From Saccharicrinis sp963677345 (GTDB lineage Bacteria > Bacteroidota > Bacteroidia > Bacteroidales > Marinilabiliaceae), in contig CAXXLC010000029.1 in NCBI GenBank assembly GCA_963677345.2, positions 212,815 through 276,814 on the forward strand: a stretch of DNA of 64,000 nt, given 5' to 3'. The notes under the pieces are model-generated. The model searched no databases and was not told the origin of the DNA. It was given only the letters and a program-made list of their open reading frames with translations. Numbering within the stretch: the first letter of the stretch is position 1; every line of letters begins with the position of its first letter. Below are positions 1-8,318 of the stretch, in pieces. The position numbers were made by a program, and so were the translations under genes.

Positions 1-1654
1 CCTTATCCCGAGAGATCTCAAAATCTGTTGTAACAAACAACAAACTGAGCGGAGACAATCAGCGAAAGATTTTGAGAAGTCAGCAGAAGACATAGTAACT
101 CTGTTTTTTTGCAGAGAGAAGGTCAGAATCAGTTAATTAAAGAAGCAGTCGGACAAGACTTTTATCTATGGAGCACCAGCAACAAATAGCTTACCAACGA
201 GATATGTTCATAGAGCATAAACAGGAGGCTATTGGTCAATTTGGAAATCGTAATGACGTAATCGGAGCGAAAACAACATTGGCGGGGCAATTAGGTAAAG
301 AGACGAATCAAGGACGAGTCTTTACAGAAGGATTAATCGGTATTGTATGCTCATCTGAAAATATCAATAGAGCTTACAAACAAGTGAAAAGGAACAAGGG
401 CGTATCGGGAGTAGATAATATTCCCGTGGGTAAATTTGCTGACTGGTTTGCGAAAGAAGGAGACGAGTTAGTAAACCAGATACTTCGGGGCGAATACCTT
501 CCCTCGGCAGTAAAAGCAGTAGAAATATCCAAGCCCAATGGTGGAGTACGCCAGTTAGGTATCCCAACCGTAAAGGATAGGATAATACAACAGGCAATAT
601 CTCAGGTATTAACCCCCATTTACGAACAAGTATTTTCAAAACACAGCTATGGTTTTCGTCCCAGGCGTAATGCGAAGCAGGCAATTGAGCAAGCAAGCAC
701 GTACGTTAAGAAAGGAAGAAATGTAGTTGTTGATATGGATATGAAGAGCTTCTTTGATGAAGTGAACCACGATAGACTGATGCATCGTCTATCAAAACTT
801 ATTCACTGCAAGCCACTTCTAAAGCTAATACGCAAATACTTGCAGAGTGGAGTTATGATAGGTGGACTTGTCCACCAACGTCTGCAAGGCACACCTCAAG
901 GAAGCCCACTTTCCCCACTCTTATCTAATATTGTTTTAGATGAATTAGATAAGGAGCTCGAAAAGCGAGGGCATTACTTTGTTCGATACGCAGACGATTT
1001 CAGCATATTTGTTCGCAGCCAAAGAGCAGGCGAGAGGGTGATGGAATCTGTCTGTTCGTATCTCACAAACAAACTCAAATTAAAAGTAAATGAACAGAAA
1101 AGTAAGGTTTGCAAAAGTAGCGAGACAAAGTTTTTAGGCTATAACATTCTTGATGCAGGAGTTATAACTATTGCTAAGCAAAGCGTGGAAAGGTTAAAGG
1201 AGAAAGTAAGAGAGTTAACCAAGAGAAACAGGGGAGTAAACTTTGGACAAGTAGTTTCGGAGTTGACACCGGTTCTTAGAGGTTGGCTTAATTATTTTCA
1301 CATCGCCAAATGTAAGAAACTCTTACGCAACCTTGATGCTTGGATACGCCGTAAATTACGGTGTTATCGCCTGAAACAGTGCAAACGAGCCATTACGCTT
1401 AAACGCTTCTTAAGGAGTTTAGGAGTACCGAATTGGCAAAGTTGGATTTTAGCTCTTTCGGGCAAAGGGTGGTGGCGCAAATCAGGATGTCCACAAGTTC
1501 ATCAAGCAATGAACCTGAAATGGTTCGAGGATTTAGGTTTGTTTAATATGTCGATTAAATACAGTCTTTTACAAAATTAACTTGAAACCGCCGTATACGA
1601 GAGTATGTACGGTGGTGTGAGAGGACGGGGGAGCAATCCCCCTACCTACTCGAT
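1..1654 (+). mobile_element. group II intron, 3' part (5' end outside window)
   Basis: The window opens inside a group II intron. It holds RNA-domain sequence (1-167), the intron-encoded protein, and then a domain V-like hairpin at about 1588-1612 (arms ACCGCCGTA and TACGGTGGT, GAGA-type tip). A domain VI-like hairpin follows (GGGGGA, loop, TCCCCC) and the tail CTACTCGAT. I place the 3' splice site after 1654 because HipA family sequence on the opposite strand stops matching there. The 5' GUGYG boundary is not visible and probably lies left of position 1. The intron points opposite to hipA, so it cannot splice out of the hipA message. Confidence 0.85.
168..1580 (+). CDS. ltrA: group II intron reverse transcriptase/maturase
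   Basis: This 470-residue intron-encoded protein copies the intron into DNA at new sites and helps the intron RNA fold for splicing. The N-terminal two thirds is a reverse transcriptase with the YADD active-site motif (in VRYADDFSIFV) and the preceding QGSPLSPLLSNI block. The maturase X domain follows (LRGWLNYFHIAKCKKLL). The C-terminus, with GKGWWRKSG, is short and shows no HNH endonuclease Cys/His cluster, so it is an endonuclease-minus type. Nothing suggests damage: the frame is open throughout and the length is normal for such proteins. The exact intron class (C, D or other) cannot be decided by eye. Confidence 0.93.
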   Translation: MEHQQQIAYQRDMFIEHKQEAIGQFGNRNDVIGAKTTLAGQLGKETNQGRVFTEGLIGIVCSSENINRAYKQVKRNKGVSGVDNIPVGKFADWFAKEGDELVNQILRGEYLPSAVKAVEISKPNGGVRQLGIPTVKDRIIQQAISQVLTPIYEQVFSKHSYGFRPRRNAKQAIEQASTYVKKGRNVVVDMDMKSFFDEVNHDRLMHRLSKLIHCKPLLKLIRKYLQSGVMIGGLVHQRLQGTPQGSPLSPLLSNIVLDELDKELEKRGHYFVRYADDFSIFVRSQRAGERVMESVCSYLTNKLKLKVNEQKSKVCKSSETKFLGYNILDAGVITIAKQSVERLKEKVRELTKRNRGVNFGQVVSELTPVLRGWLNYFHIAKCKKLLRNLDAWIRRKLRCYRLKQCKRAITLKRFLRSLGVPNWQSWILALSGKGWWRKSGCPQVHQAMNLKWFEDLGLFNMSIKYSLLQN

Positions 1655-2918
1655 AATTGTTTTCGAAAGCTGGTGCCATTAACTCCTGTTCATTTCTTGA
1701 TAAATTGTGTTTAATTGCTATTTTTCTCCAGTTTGAGACTGTATTTCTTATTTGACTTATGATATCAGTTGCTTTCGGTTTATCAATTCGAAAGAAGTCA
1801 GCCACATCAAGAGCTAATTCTAAATTTAATGTATTGTCATCATCAGAAATATTTAAAGAGAGACCTCTTCCTGAAGCTACAGGATTGATGTCGTATGCAG
1901 GAGATAAACGCCAACCTTGTTCACCTAATAAAAAGCCATGATTACGAAGATGATCATCTGTGTTTTTAACACAAATATTAAAAACGATTCTTCTCCAAAG
2001 TTGTTCCAGATCATTTTGTACAGATCCTTTGTCTCCATGTTGAATAATAAAGCCGACAATATCCAAATAACTCACTCCGTTTTGGTAGTTATCACCATCT
2101 TGCATTCCTAATAATGTCATGGCAGAGGCAAAATGAATTCTTTTGCCCTGATTTATACGATCAAATCTTTTGGTTAAAAAAGTATGGTTTTTACTTGAAA
2201 ACTTTTGAATCATAGAAGGAGCCATGTCAATGCCACATTGTATAGCTAAATCATGAGCAACCATTTCCCATCCGCCAATGTCAATATCATCATTTAAACT
2301 TGGAAATTTTGCAATCCAAAGATCCTGATTATTATCTATTACGCTAGCTTTGGGTCTTGCACCACCAAGTGAGGAGCCTGGAGCTGTTAATAAATTAAGC
2401 CAATTTAAATATTCCGGATCATCAACGGAATCATCTCCTTCAATTTTTAAACTGGCATATTCTAATTTGCGTAAAGAAGTCCAGGGAGGAGCAGCCATTT
2501 TCTCATTATCATTCAAAAAAGGACCATTTATTTCTTTCTTATATCGCAGCGCACCCATTCTATGTTCGTCGTAAACGCCTAGCAAATAATCAGATGAGAA
2601 TAAAGTTTTTTGCGGTCTGTTTTCAGAACGAGCCATGATAGCTTCTCTTCTTCTCATTAAAACTCTTCCCCAACGATCAGGAGAAGAATCCAGAAATAGA
2701 CCATAATTTTCTTTTTTATCAGAAAGGAACTGTGGTCCGGAATACCATTGAAGGTCAGGATCAAGCAGGACTCTGTTAGTTGATTTTAACCAATTTTTAT
2801 CATACTCAAAAGAAAAAACTTCATGGCCTCTCAATTGTTCCACTTTTAATGTGCCAAGTAATGTTGGGTTGCCAAGTTTATACCAATCTGCAAATACATA
2901 TATATTTTTTGATGCCAT
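1569..2918 (-). CDS. hipA: HipA-family toxin kinase with intron-derived C-terminus
   Basis: This is a HipA-type serine/threonine kinase, the toxin half of a HipBA module; relatives phosphorylate a tRNA synthetase and cause dormancy. Visible features are the N-terminal subdomain (GTLKVEQLRGHEVFSFEYD), the SSLGGARPKA loop, the NTDDHLRNHGFLL catalytic block and the SPAYDINP metal-binding motif. It follows hipB directly with one base between them. The native protein should end soon after ELMAPAFE. Here the last 28 or so residues are translated from the antisense strand of the group II intron (domains V and VI), and the stop codon lies inside the intron. Whether the chimeric protein is active is unknown. 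Confidence 0.85.
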   Translation of the reverse strand: MASKNIYVFADWYKLGNPTLLGTLKVEQLRGHEVFSFEYDKNWLKSTNRVLLDPDLQWYSGPQFLSDKKENYGLFLDSSPDRWGRVLMRRREAIMARSENRPQKTLFSSDYLLGVYDEHRMGALRYKKEINGPFLNDNEKMAAPPWTSLRKLEYASLKIEGDDSVDDPEYLNWLNLLTAPGSSLGGARPKASVIDNNQDLWIAKFPSLNDDIDIGGWEMVAHDLAIQCGIDMAPSMIQKFSSKNHTFLTKRFDRINQGKRIHFASAMTLLGMQDGDNYQNGVSYLDIVGFIIQHGDKGSVQNDLEQLWRRIVFNICVKNTDDHLRNHGFLLGEQGWRLSPAYDINPVASGRGLSLNISDDDNTLNLELALDVADFFRIDKPKATDIISQIRNTVSNWRKIAIKHNLSRNEQELMAPAFENNYRVGRGIAPPSSHTTVHTLVYGGFKLIL

Positions 2919-2919
2919 G

Positions 2920-3219
2920 TTAAGAGTTTCGTTTAGGGTTGATTAATTTTGCATCCTGAAGTTTACGACCCAAAGTATCATCTTTGGCCACAAGTAAAAT
3001 ATCATCAGCAAGACCTAATACAAATAAAACCTGTACATAGCTGCCAATCGCAACGCTTTCAGCACCCTGTTCTATTGATACCAGTGTACGACGACTAATA
3101 CCGGCACGTTCAGCAACTTGTTCAGCAGTAAGTTGTCGTCTTAATCGTGCTAATTTTATGTTCTCACCTAAAATCATCAGCACTTTTTTATGTTTTGGTA
3201 ATAGCTTAATTCCTCGCAT
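2920..3219 (-). CDS. hipB: HipB-like XRE-family antitoxin
   Basis: This small helix-turn-helix protein (99 residues from the ATG at 3219) would bind HipA and repress the operon. The XRE helix-turn-helix spans ENIKLARLRRQLTAEQVAER and AGISRRTLVSIEQG, the usual Cro/C1-type fold. A longer frame reaches a TTG at 3240, but the ATG at 3219 is preferred because the extra residues do not look like the family. It is the first gene of a two-gene operon and is immediately followed by hipA. A promoter box and a candidate operator lie just upstream (separate entry). Confidence 0.82.
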   Translation of the reverse strand: MRGIKLLPKHKKVLMILGENIKLARLRRQLTAEQVAERAGISRRTLVSIEQGAESVAIGSYVQVLFVLGLADDILLVAKDDTLGRKLQDAKLINPKRNS

Positions 3220-3237
3220 GATGTGAAATATATTGTA

Positions 3238-3269
3238 CAAATATAATAAATATGTGCAAAATAGTGCAC
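3238..3269 (-). promoter_or_regulatory. hipBA promoter box and candidate operator
   Basis: On the minus strand TATATTTG (3238-3245) matches the Bacteroidota -7 consensus TAnnTTTG. Just upstream lies GTGCAAAATAGTGCAC (3254-3269), an inverted repeat of GTGC/GCAC with 8 bases between. It also contains GTGCA twice at a 10-bp spacing, as expected for an operator contacted on one helix face. HipB autoregulation is known in other bacteria; binding here is inferred. Confidence 0.45.
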
Positions 3270-3782
3270 TTTATATTGGTGGTGTTATTGTTAATAACCA
3301 AAAATCATTGATGTAATTTTTTGATGGACAATTAAAAAAATAAAAACCTCATCAATAATTTATATCAATGGTTTTCAGCCTGGGGGTTTGGGGCGATGGT
3401 AATGAATGCCCCTAATACAGAAGGGTAGCAATAGGGGTGTTATGGGGTGCATGAGTGATGGTGAATGAAGCTAATAGGTAATATTTCAATTCCAATGCGG
3501 TACAATTAAAAGTTACGGTCAGGTTGATATTATACAAATAACACATATTTTAATTCAAATTTCGATACTCTATTGGTGTTTTTTCAGCACTCTTTTTAAA
3601 CATCCTTGTAAAATGCTGAGGATATTTAAAGCGTAATTCATTGCTATTTAACTGTCTTTTTGAATCATACCATTAAAATCAGTAAAAATGGTAATTAATT
3701 CCGTAATCTATATAAAATAATGTACAGTGGTTATAATGACATTTGTAATGTGAAATTGCAAGTGTAATAAAAGAATATTTTC
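3270..3782. other. intergenic stretch with an araC remnant
   Basis: No intact gene is visible between hipB and the aldo/keto reductase. The stretch holds AT-rich sequence, a G-rich segment on the plus strand around 3375-3480, and the minus-strand araC remnant listed separately. No tRNA or terminator hairpin was recognised. Confidence 0.6.
3550..3675 (-). pseudogene. AraC-family regulator, C-terminal remnant
   Basis: The minus strand encodes about 40 residues ending in a stop (TTA at 3550-3552 on the plus strand). They include ELRFKYPQHFTRMFKKSAEK and TPIEYR, the second recognition helix and tail of an AraC/XylS DNA-binding domain. The same frame is closed by stops just upstream, so no intact regulator can be made. 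An N-terminal AraC-type fragment lies on the same strand at 6714-6950. The intervening genes could therefore sit inside what was once a single araC gene. Confidence 0.7.
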
Positions 3783-4931
3783 ATGAAGATAACTACTCAA
3801 AAAAAACTAGGTTTTGGATGTATGCGTCTGCCTTTATTAGACGAAAAAGATCAGGCAAGTATAGATTATGAACAGGTCAATAATATGATTGACACCTTTA
3901 TGGCAAAGGGCTTTACCTATTTTGATACGGCTTATATGTATCATAATTTTATTAGTGAAAAAGTTGTCAATCAGTGTTTGGTTCAAAGATATCCACGTGA
4001 ATCTTTTACCATTGCTACAAAAATGCCCACCATGTTCTTAAAAGAACAAAGAGATTTGGAGCATATTTTTAACGAACAGTTAGAAAAAGTAGGTGTTAAT
4101 TATTTTGACTACTATCTGTTACATAATCTGGGTGTGGATAATTATAAGATTGCCGAGAAATTTGATGCCTTTCAGTTTATCCAAAAAAAGAAAGAGGAAG
4201 GAAAAATAACACATATTGGTTTTTCTTATCACGATAATGCGGATTTATTAGACGAAATTTTAACCGCTCACCCGGAAGTGGAATTTGTACAACTTCAATT
4301 AAATTATATCGATTGGGATAATAAAAGTATTCAGTCGGGAAAATGTTACGAAGTGGCTAAGAAGCATAACAAGAAAGTTATTGTTATGGAACCATTAAAA
4401 GGAGGAACCCTGGCAAATGTACCCGAAAATGTGAGCGAATTTTTTAAGAATGCAGATGCAGAACTTTCAGTGCCATCGTGGGCAATTCGTTTCGCTGCAA
4501 GTTTAGACAATGTAATGATGGTTCTTAGCGGTATGTCTAACTACGATCAATTGGAAGACAATACCAGTTATATGGAGGATTTTAAACCTCTTACTGCAGA
4601 TGAAAAACTGGTAGTTGAAAATGCAGTGAATCTCATTAACGAATCCATTGCAATTCAATGTACTTCTTGTCGTTATTGTGTGGATGGTTGTCCGAAAAAC
4701 ATTGCCATTCCCGAATATTTTGCCTTGTATAATGCAGAGAAACAACAAACTGTTCAGGTGTTTTCAACGCAAGGGGTTTACTACGCCAATTATGCAAAAA
4801 ACAACGGAGCTGCATCTGATTGTATTGAATGTGGGAAGTGTGAAAAAAGCTGTCCTCAGCATATCGAAATAATGAGCTGGCTGAAAGAAGTAGCCACTAC
4901 GTTTGAAATTAGTCCTTACTTTCAAAAATAG
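3783..4931 (+). CDS. aldo/keto reductase with C-terminal 4Fe-4S ferredoxin domain
   Basis: This 382-residue oxidoreductase has an N-terminal aldo/keto reductase barrel (LGFGCMRLPL, FDTAYMYH with the usual Asp and Tyr, YYLLHNLG, KVIVMEPLKGG). A C-terminal dicluster ferredoxin part carries CTSCRYCVDGCP (about residues 292-303) and CIECGKCEKSCP (about 347-358). Such fusions are common in anaerobes; the substrate is unknown. The Fe-S clusters suggest electron exchange with ferredoxin rather than only NADPH. It is the first gene of a plus-strand run with larB 29 bp downstream. All eight cluster cysteines are present. Confidence 0.88.
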   Translation: MKITTQKKLGFGCMRLPLLDEKDQASIDYEQVNNMIDTFMAKGFTYFDTAYMYHNFISEKVVNQCLVQRYPRESFTIATKMPTMFLKEQRDLEHIFNEQLEKVGVNYFDYYLLHNLGVDNYKIAEKFDAFQFIQKKKEEGKITHIGFSYHDNADLLDEILTAHPEVEFVQLQLNYIDWDNKSIQSGKCYEVAKKHNKKVIVMEPLKGGTLANVPENVSEFFKNADAELSVPSWAIRFAASLDNVMMVLSGMSNYDQLEDNTSYMEDFKPLTADEKLVVENAVNLINESIAIQCTSCRYCVDGCPKNIAIPEYFALYNAEKQQTVQVFSTQGVYYANYAKNNGAASDCIECGKCEKSCPQHIEIMSWLKEVATTFEISPYFQK

Positions 4932-4960
4932 ACTTATTCAGGAATGAAAATTATTAAAAA

Positions 4961-5719
4961 ATGCAGAACATGACATTAATCGAAATATTGAATAAGATTA
5001 AAACCGGAGAAGTAACCGTTGATGAGGCTGAGAAGGCAATACAAAAAGAAAAGTATGTAGAGCTTGGCTATGCAAAGCTTGACTCTCAGCGTAGTTTACG
5101 AAATGGTTTTCCGGAAGTAGTGTTTTGCAGTGGTAAATCTGATGAGCACTTATTAAATATTTACAAAAAGCTGTTTGAGTTCGAAGGCCGGGTTTTAGGA
5201 ACACGGGATACACCTGAACAATACCAGTTGGTAAAAGCTGCATTGCCGCAGGTAACTTACGACCCTATATCACGCATTCTTAAGATAGAGAAAGATGTAC
5301 CCGACAAAAAGGAAGGGAATATTGTAGTTTGCTCGGTAGGTACTGCTGATATTCCGGTAGCTGAAGAAGCAGCCCAAACAGCGGAGTGTTTTGGAGGGCA
5401 TGTTGAGCGTATTTACGATGCTGGTGTAAGTGGAATCCATCGTCTATTTACACAGCTCAATACTATCCAAAATGCAAACTGCATAATCACTGTAGCCGGA
5501 ATGGAAGGTGCATTGGCAAGCGTCATTGGTGGCTTGGTAAGTCGCCCGGTTATTTCTGTGCCTACATCAATTGGTTATGGTGCTAATCTGGGTGGTTTAT
5601 CCGCTTTGCTGACGATGATTAACTCATGTGCCAACGGTGTTTCGGTGGTGAATATTGATAATGGTTATGGTGTCGGGTATAATGCTTCGTTAATTAATCG
5701 TTTAGCTACAAGAAAATAA
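4961..5719 (+). CDS. larB: LarB, nickel-pincer cofactor biosynthesis
   Basis: LarB carboxylates and hydrolyses nicotinic acid adenine dinucleotide, the first step in making the nickel-pincer cofactor of lactate racemase and related enzymes. At 252 residues the protein has normal length. The C-terminal AIR-carboxylase-like domain is clear: CSVGTADIPVAEEAAQTAEC, GGHVERIYDAGVSGIHRL, AGMEGALASVIGGL and VPTSIGYGANLGG. The N-terminal helices (MTLIEILNKIKTGEVTVDEA) also fit the family. A larC start follows 6 bp downstream but is truncated; larA and larE are not in the window. The neighbouring D-lactate-type dehydrogenase gives a lactate theme. Confidence 0.9.
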   Translation: MQNMTLIEILNKIKTGEVTVDEAEKAIQKEKYVELGYAKLDSQRSLRNGFPEVVFCSGKSDEHLLNIYKKLFEFEGRVLGTRDTPEQYQLVKAALPQVTYDPISRILKIEKDVPDKKEGNIVVCSVGTADIPVAEEAAQTAECFGGHVERIYDAGVSGIHRLFTQLNTIQNANCIITVAGMEGALASVIGGLVSRPVISVPTSIGYGANLGGLSALLTMINSCANGVSVVNIDNGYGVGYNASLINRLATRK

Positions 5720-5725
5720 AACAGT

Positions 5726-5830
5726 ATGAGCAAGAAACTATATTTTGAGTGTTATTCAGGAATCAGTGGTGATATGACTGTTGCGGCATTGCTCGATTTG
5801 GGAGCTAACCAGCAGGTATTAGATGATTGA
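5726..5830 (+). pseudogene. larC: truncated LarC N-terminus
   Basis: A 34-codon frame begins with ATG 6 bp after larB and encodes KLYFECYSGISGDMTVAALL, the conserved start of LarC (the nickel insertase of the pincer cofactor pathway). It then stops at TGA (5828-5830). The normal protein is roughly ten times longer, so most of larC is missing. The stop region overlaps the ATG of the next gene (ATGATTGA), which may couple translation of the permease to larB and larC. The break looks like a deletion that joined larC to the permease gene. Confidence 0.8.
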
Positions 5831-6725
5831 GATATTACATAGAGAGTGGGTTTATCTTTGGTACTACTTTACCATTCTGTTCAACCAGATTTTTCCGTAT
5901 TGGTTAATTGGAATTTTTATCGGTTCAATAGTTTCCGTTTTTGGAAAGTCAAAGATAAATCAGCTTTTTGCTTCAGTAAAAGAAACACGTTTGGGTTTAT
6001 TGGGTGTGATTCCGGCAAGTTTGCTCGGAATCGCTTCTCCTCTTTGTATGTATGGTACTATTCCAATTGTAGCTTCGTTTTATAAAAAAGGAATGCGTGA
6101 AGACTGGTTGGCCGCATTTATGATGAGTTCAATCTTATTGAATCCCCAACTTATAATTTATAGTGCAGCACTGGGTGTTAATGCTTTTACGATACGAATT
6201 GTACTTAGTTTTTTAGGAGGTGTTATATCCGGATTACTCGTGTTTTTCTTTTCACGAAAACGTTCATTTTTCAATTTCGGGATATTAAACGAGAGAGCGA
6301 GCAAGGATACACATCCAAATCTTATTATACGTTTATTAAACAATATATGGCGTAATGTGAAATCGACCGGTCTCTACTTTCTATTGGGTATTGTTTTGAC
6401 TGCTTTTTTTCAACGCTATGTTCCCAATGAAGGTTTTGTGAATCTTTTTGGTCAGGACAAAGGATTGGGGGTATTGATGGCCGCTACACTAGGAGTTCCT
6501 GTATATGTTTGCGGTGGAGGAACAATCCCTCTCTTAATGGATTGGTTACTCCGTGGAATGAGTTTAGGAGCTGCCGGAGCCTTTATGCTTTCCGGTCCCG
6601 GAACAAAAATAACTAATCTGGGTGCACTTAAAATAGCTTTGGGTACAAGGAGTTTCTTTATTTACATTGGTTATGTAATGCTGTTTTCTCTACTTTCAGG
6701 TGTATTCATTAATTTATTTTTTTAG
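5823..6725 (+). CDS. YraQ/ArsP-family permease (DUF318-like)
   Basis: This 300-residue inner-membrane protein has about eight hydrophobic segments. It shows the family hallmarks SPLCMYGTIPIVASFYKKG in the first half and VPVYVCGGGTIPLLMDW in the second, a repeat with conserved Cys. Relatives export metals or organoarsenicals; the substrate here is unknown. The start is the ATG at 5823, which overlaps the end of the larC fragment. The 3' end overlaps the araC N-terminal remnant on the opposite strand. Confidence 0.82.
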   Translation: MIEILHREWVYLWYYFTILFNQIFPYWLIGIFIGSIVSVFGKSKINQLFASVKETRLGLLGVIPASLLGIASPLCMYGTIPIVASFYKKGMREDWLAAFMMSSILLNPQLIIYSAALGVNAFTIRIVLSFLGGVISGLLVFFFSRKRSFFNFGILNERASKDTHPNLIIRLLNNIWRNVKSTGLYFLLGIVLTAFFQRYVPNEGFVNLFGQDKGLGVLMAATLGVPVYVCGGGTIPLLMDWLLRGMSLGAAGAFMLSGPGTKITNLGALKIALGTRSFFIYIGYVMLFSLLSGVFINLFF

Positions 6726-6950
6726 TATAGGATGTTTGAAGTGACAAAAAAAGGAGTATTCACTAATGCCTCGTCCTAAAGAGGTACCATGGATTAAGTC
6801 AGGATGAAATAGTAAAGCCCAACCCTTTCGTGTCTTTACTTCAGGATTTCTTTTTATCTCAAGTAGTTGTACCGGCGAGACAAATACAAGACTACCTTCA
6901 TCATAATCGTATTTATTACGACCATACATTAATTCACCACAAACTGTCAA
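6714..6950 (-). pseudogene. AraC-family regulator, N-terminal domain remnant
   Basis: The frame encodes about 79 residues of an AraC-type ligand-binding domain. It includes CGELMYGRNKYDYDEGSLVF, the block around KGWALLFHPDLIHGTSLG and EYSFF. Only a TTG is available as a start, an in-frame stop sits four codons upstream, and the DNA-binding half is missing. After EYSFF family resemblance is lost and a stop follows at 6714. The matching C-terminal remnant lies at 3550-3675 on the same strand, consistent with a gene split by the intervening 3 kb. Confidence 0.65.
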
Positions 6951-7012
6951 ACTGTTACATTAACAAAATGTTTTTTTAGAAATAATAACATTAAGTACGA
7001 ACATATAGTTTG

Positions 7013-7020
7013 TACATTTG
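7013..7020 (+). promoter_or_regulatory. candidate TAnnTTTG promoter box
   Basis: TACATTTG matches the Bacteroidota -7 consensus, about 170 bp upstream of the dehydrogenase gene. No convincing -33 box was seen, so confidence is low. Confidence 0.3.
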
Positions 7021-7129
7021 TTTCTTACATATTTTAGCGATATATATAACATAATAGTAGTAAGAACTAACAGGATAAAAGTATAGATATAAAAACGAGT
7101 GCAGGATTCACCCTGATTAATGTAAATCA

Positions 7130-7178
7130 GTCTTTTATCTTTAGTCTTTTATCTTTAGTCTTTTATCTCATGTCTTAA
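7130..7178 (+). repeat. heptanucleotide-period tandem repeat
   Basis: Seven consecutive 7-bp units, alternating GTCTTTT and ATCTTTA and ending ATCTCAT, GTCTTAA, lie just upstream of the dehydrogenase start. They fall in the 5' leader or promoter region, so copy number could affect expression. The period matches other heptamer tracts in this window. Confidence 0.85.
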
Positions 7179-7189
7179 ATGTTAAACAG

Positions 7190-8221
7190 ATGAATAACAA
7201 ACAAAATAAAATGAAACTAGCAGTTTTTAGTAGTAGAAAATGGGTTGTAGACTCTTTTACCGAACTGAATAAAAAATTTAAATACGATATTACTTATTTC
7301 GAGGCACGTTTGTATAAGCAAACTATTCCTTTAACAAAAGGGTTTGATGCAGTATGTGTATTTGTAAATGATACCGTTGATGAGGAAATTATCAAGGGCT
7401 TAAAAGAAAATGGTGTAAAGCAAATAGCACTGAGATGTGCAGGGTTTAATAATGTAGATATTGATGCCGCACAAAAATATGAAATTAACGTAGTTCGTGT
7501 ACCTGCGTATTCACCTTATGCCGTTGCTGAACATACATTGGGATTAATTTTAAGTTTAAATCGTAAGTTTCATAAGGCTTATACAAGAGTGCGCGATGGT
7601 AACTTTGCCCTGGATGGATTGTTAGGCTTTGATTTACATGGTAAAACTGTAGGTGTAATAGGAACAGGTAAGATTGGCGAAATATTTATAAACCTGGTTA
7701 AAGGTTTTGGTTGCAAGGTTATTGCTTACGATAAATTTCCGAATGAAGAATTGAAAAAAGCCGGTATCAAGTATGTCGATTTGCAGGATATTTATAAACA
7801 GAGTGATGTTATTTCGTTACACTGCCCTTTAACATTCGAAACCTTTCATATGATTAATGAATATGCCATTGCTTCAATGAAACCAGGTGTTATGATTATT
7901 AATACCAGTCGTGGTCCCTTGATTGATACAGATGCTGTTATTATTGGTTTGAAAAAGGGTAAAGTGGGTTATTTAGGTTTGGATGTATACGAAGAAGAGG
8001 AGGAGTTGTTTTTTGAAGATCACTCCGAAACAGTGATTCAGGATGATAAGTTTGTACGTTTACAAACATTTCCTAATGTGCTGATCACGGCGCACCAGGC
8101 ATTCTTTACAAAAGAAGCTGTTTTAAATATTGCTGAAACAACTTTTGATAATATTAAAACTTTTTTTGCTGAAGGAAAAAGTCCTAATGCAGTGCTGCCA
8201 AAGAAGTCAACTAAAGCATAA
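7190..8221 (+). CDS. ldhA: D-lactate-type 2-hydroxyacid dehydrogenase
   Basis: This NAD-dependent D-2-hydroxyacid dehydrogenase probably reduces pyruvate to D-lactate during fermentation. It has the Rossmann motif GVIGTGKIG (about residues 155-163), ALRCAGFNNVD, NTSRGPLID with the substrate-binding Arg (about 239), and ITAHQAFFTKEA with the catalytic His (about 301). The length, 343, is normal. An internal ATG seven codons in (MKLAVFSSRKW) could be the true start because family members begin there. Heptamer repeats precede it and a strong terminator follows. D-lactate dehydrogenase is the best guess among the 2-hydroxyacid dehydrogenases. Confidence 0.87.
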   Translation: MNNKQNKMKLAVFSSRKWVVDSFTELNKKFKYDITYFEARLYKQTIPLTKGFDAVCVFVNDTVDEEIIKGLKENGVKQIALRCAGFNNVDIDAAQKYEINVVRVPAYSPYAVAEHTLGLILSLNRKFHKAYTRVRDGNFALDGLLGFDLHGKTVGVIGTGKIGEIFINLVKGFGCKVIAYDKFPNEELKKAGIKYVDLQDIYKQSDVISLHCPLTFETFHMINEYAIASMKPGVMIINTSRGPLIDTDAVIIGLKKGKVGYLGLDVYEEEEELFFEDHSETVIQDDKFVRLQTFPNVLITAHQAFFTKEAVLNIAETTFDNIKTFFAEGKSPNAVLPKKSTKA

Positions 8222-8246
8222 AATTTTTGATTAGTATATAGTTTGT

Positions 8247-8278
8247 AAAGCCGGTTCTGATTTAGAATCGGCTTTTTT
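8247..8278 (+). terminator. terminator of the dehydrogenase gene
   Basis: AGCCGGTTCT pairs with AGAATCGGCT across a short loop (one mismatch) and is followed by TTTTTT. It sits 26 bp after the stop codon. Confidence 0.85.
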
Positions 8279-8318
8279 AATCGTTTGATTGCGATGATAA
8301 TTGAATCATATAATATAT

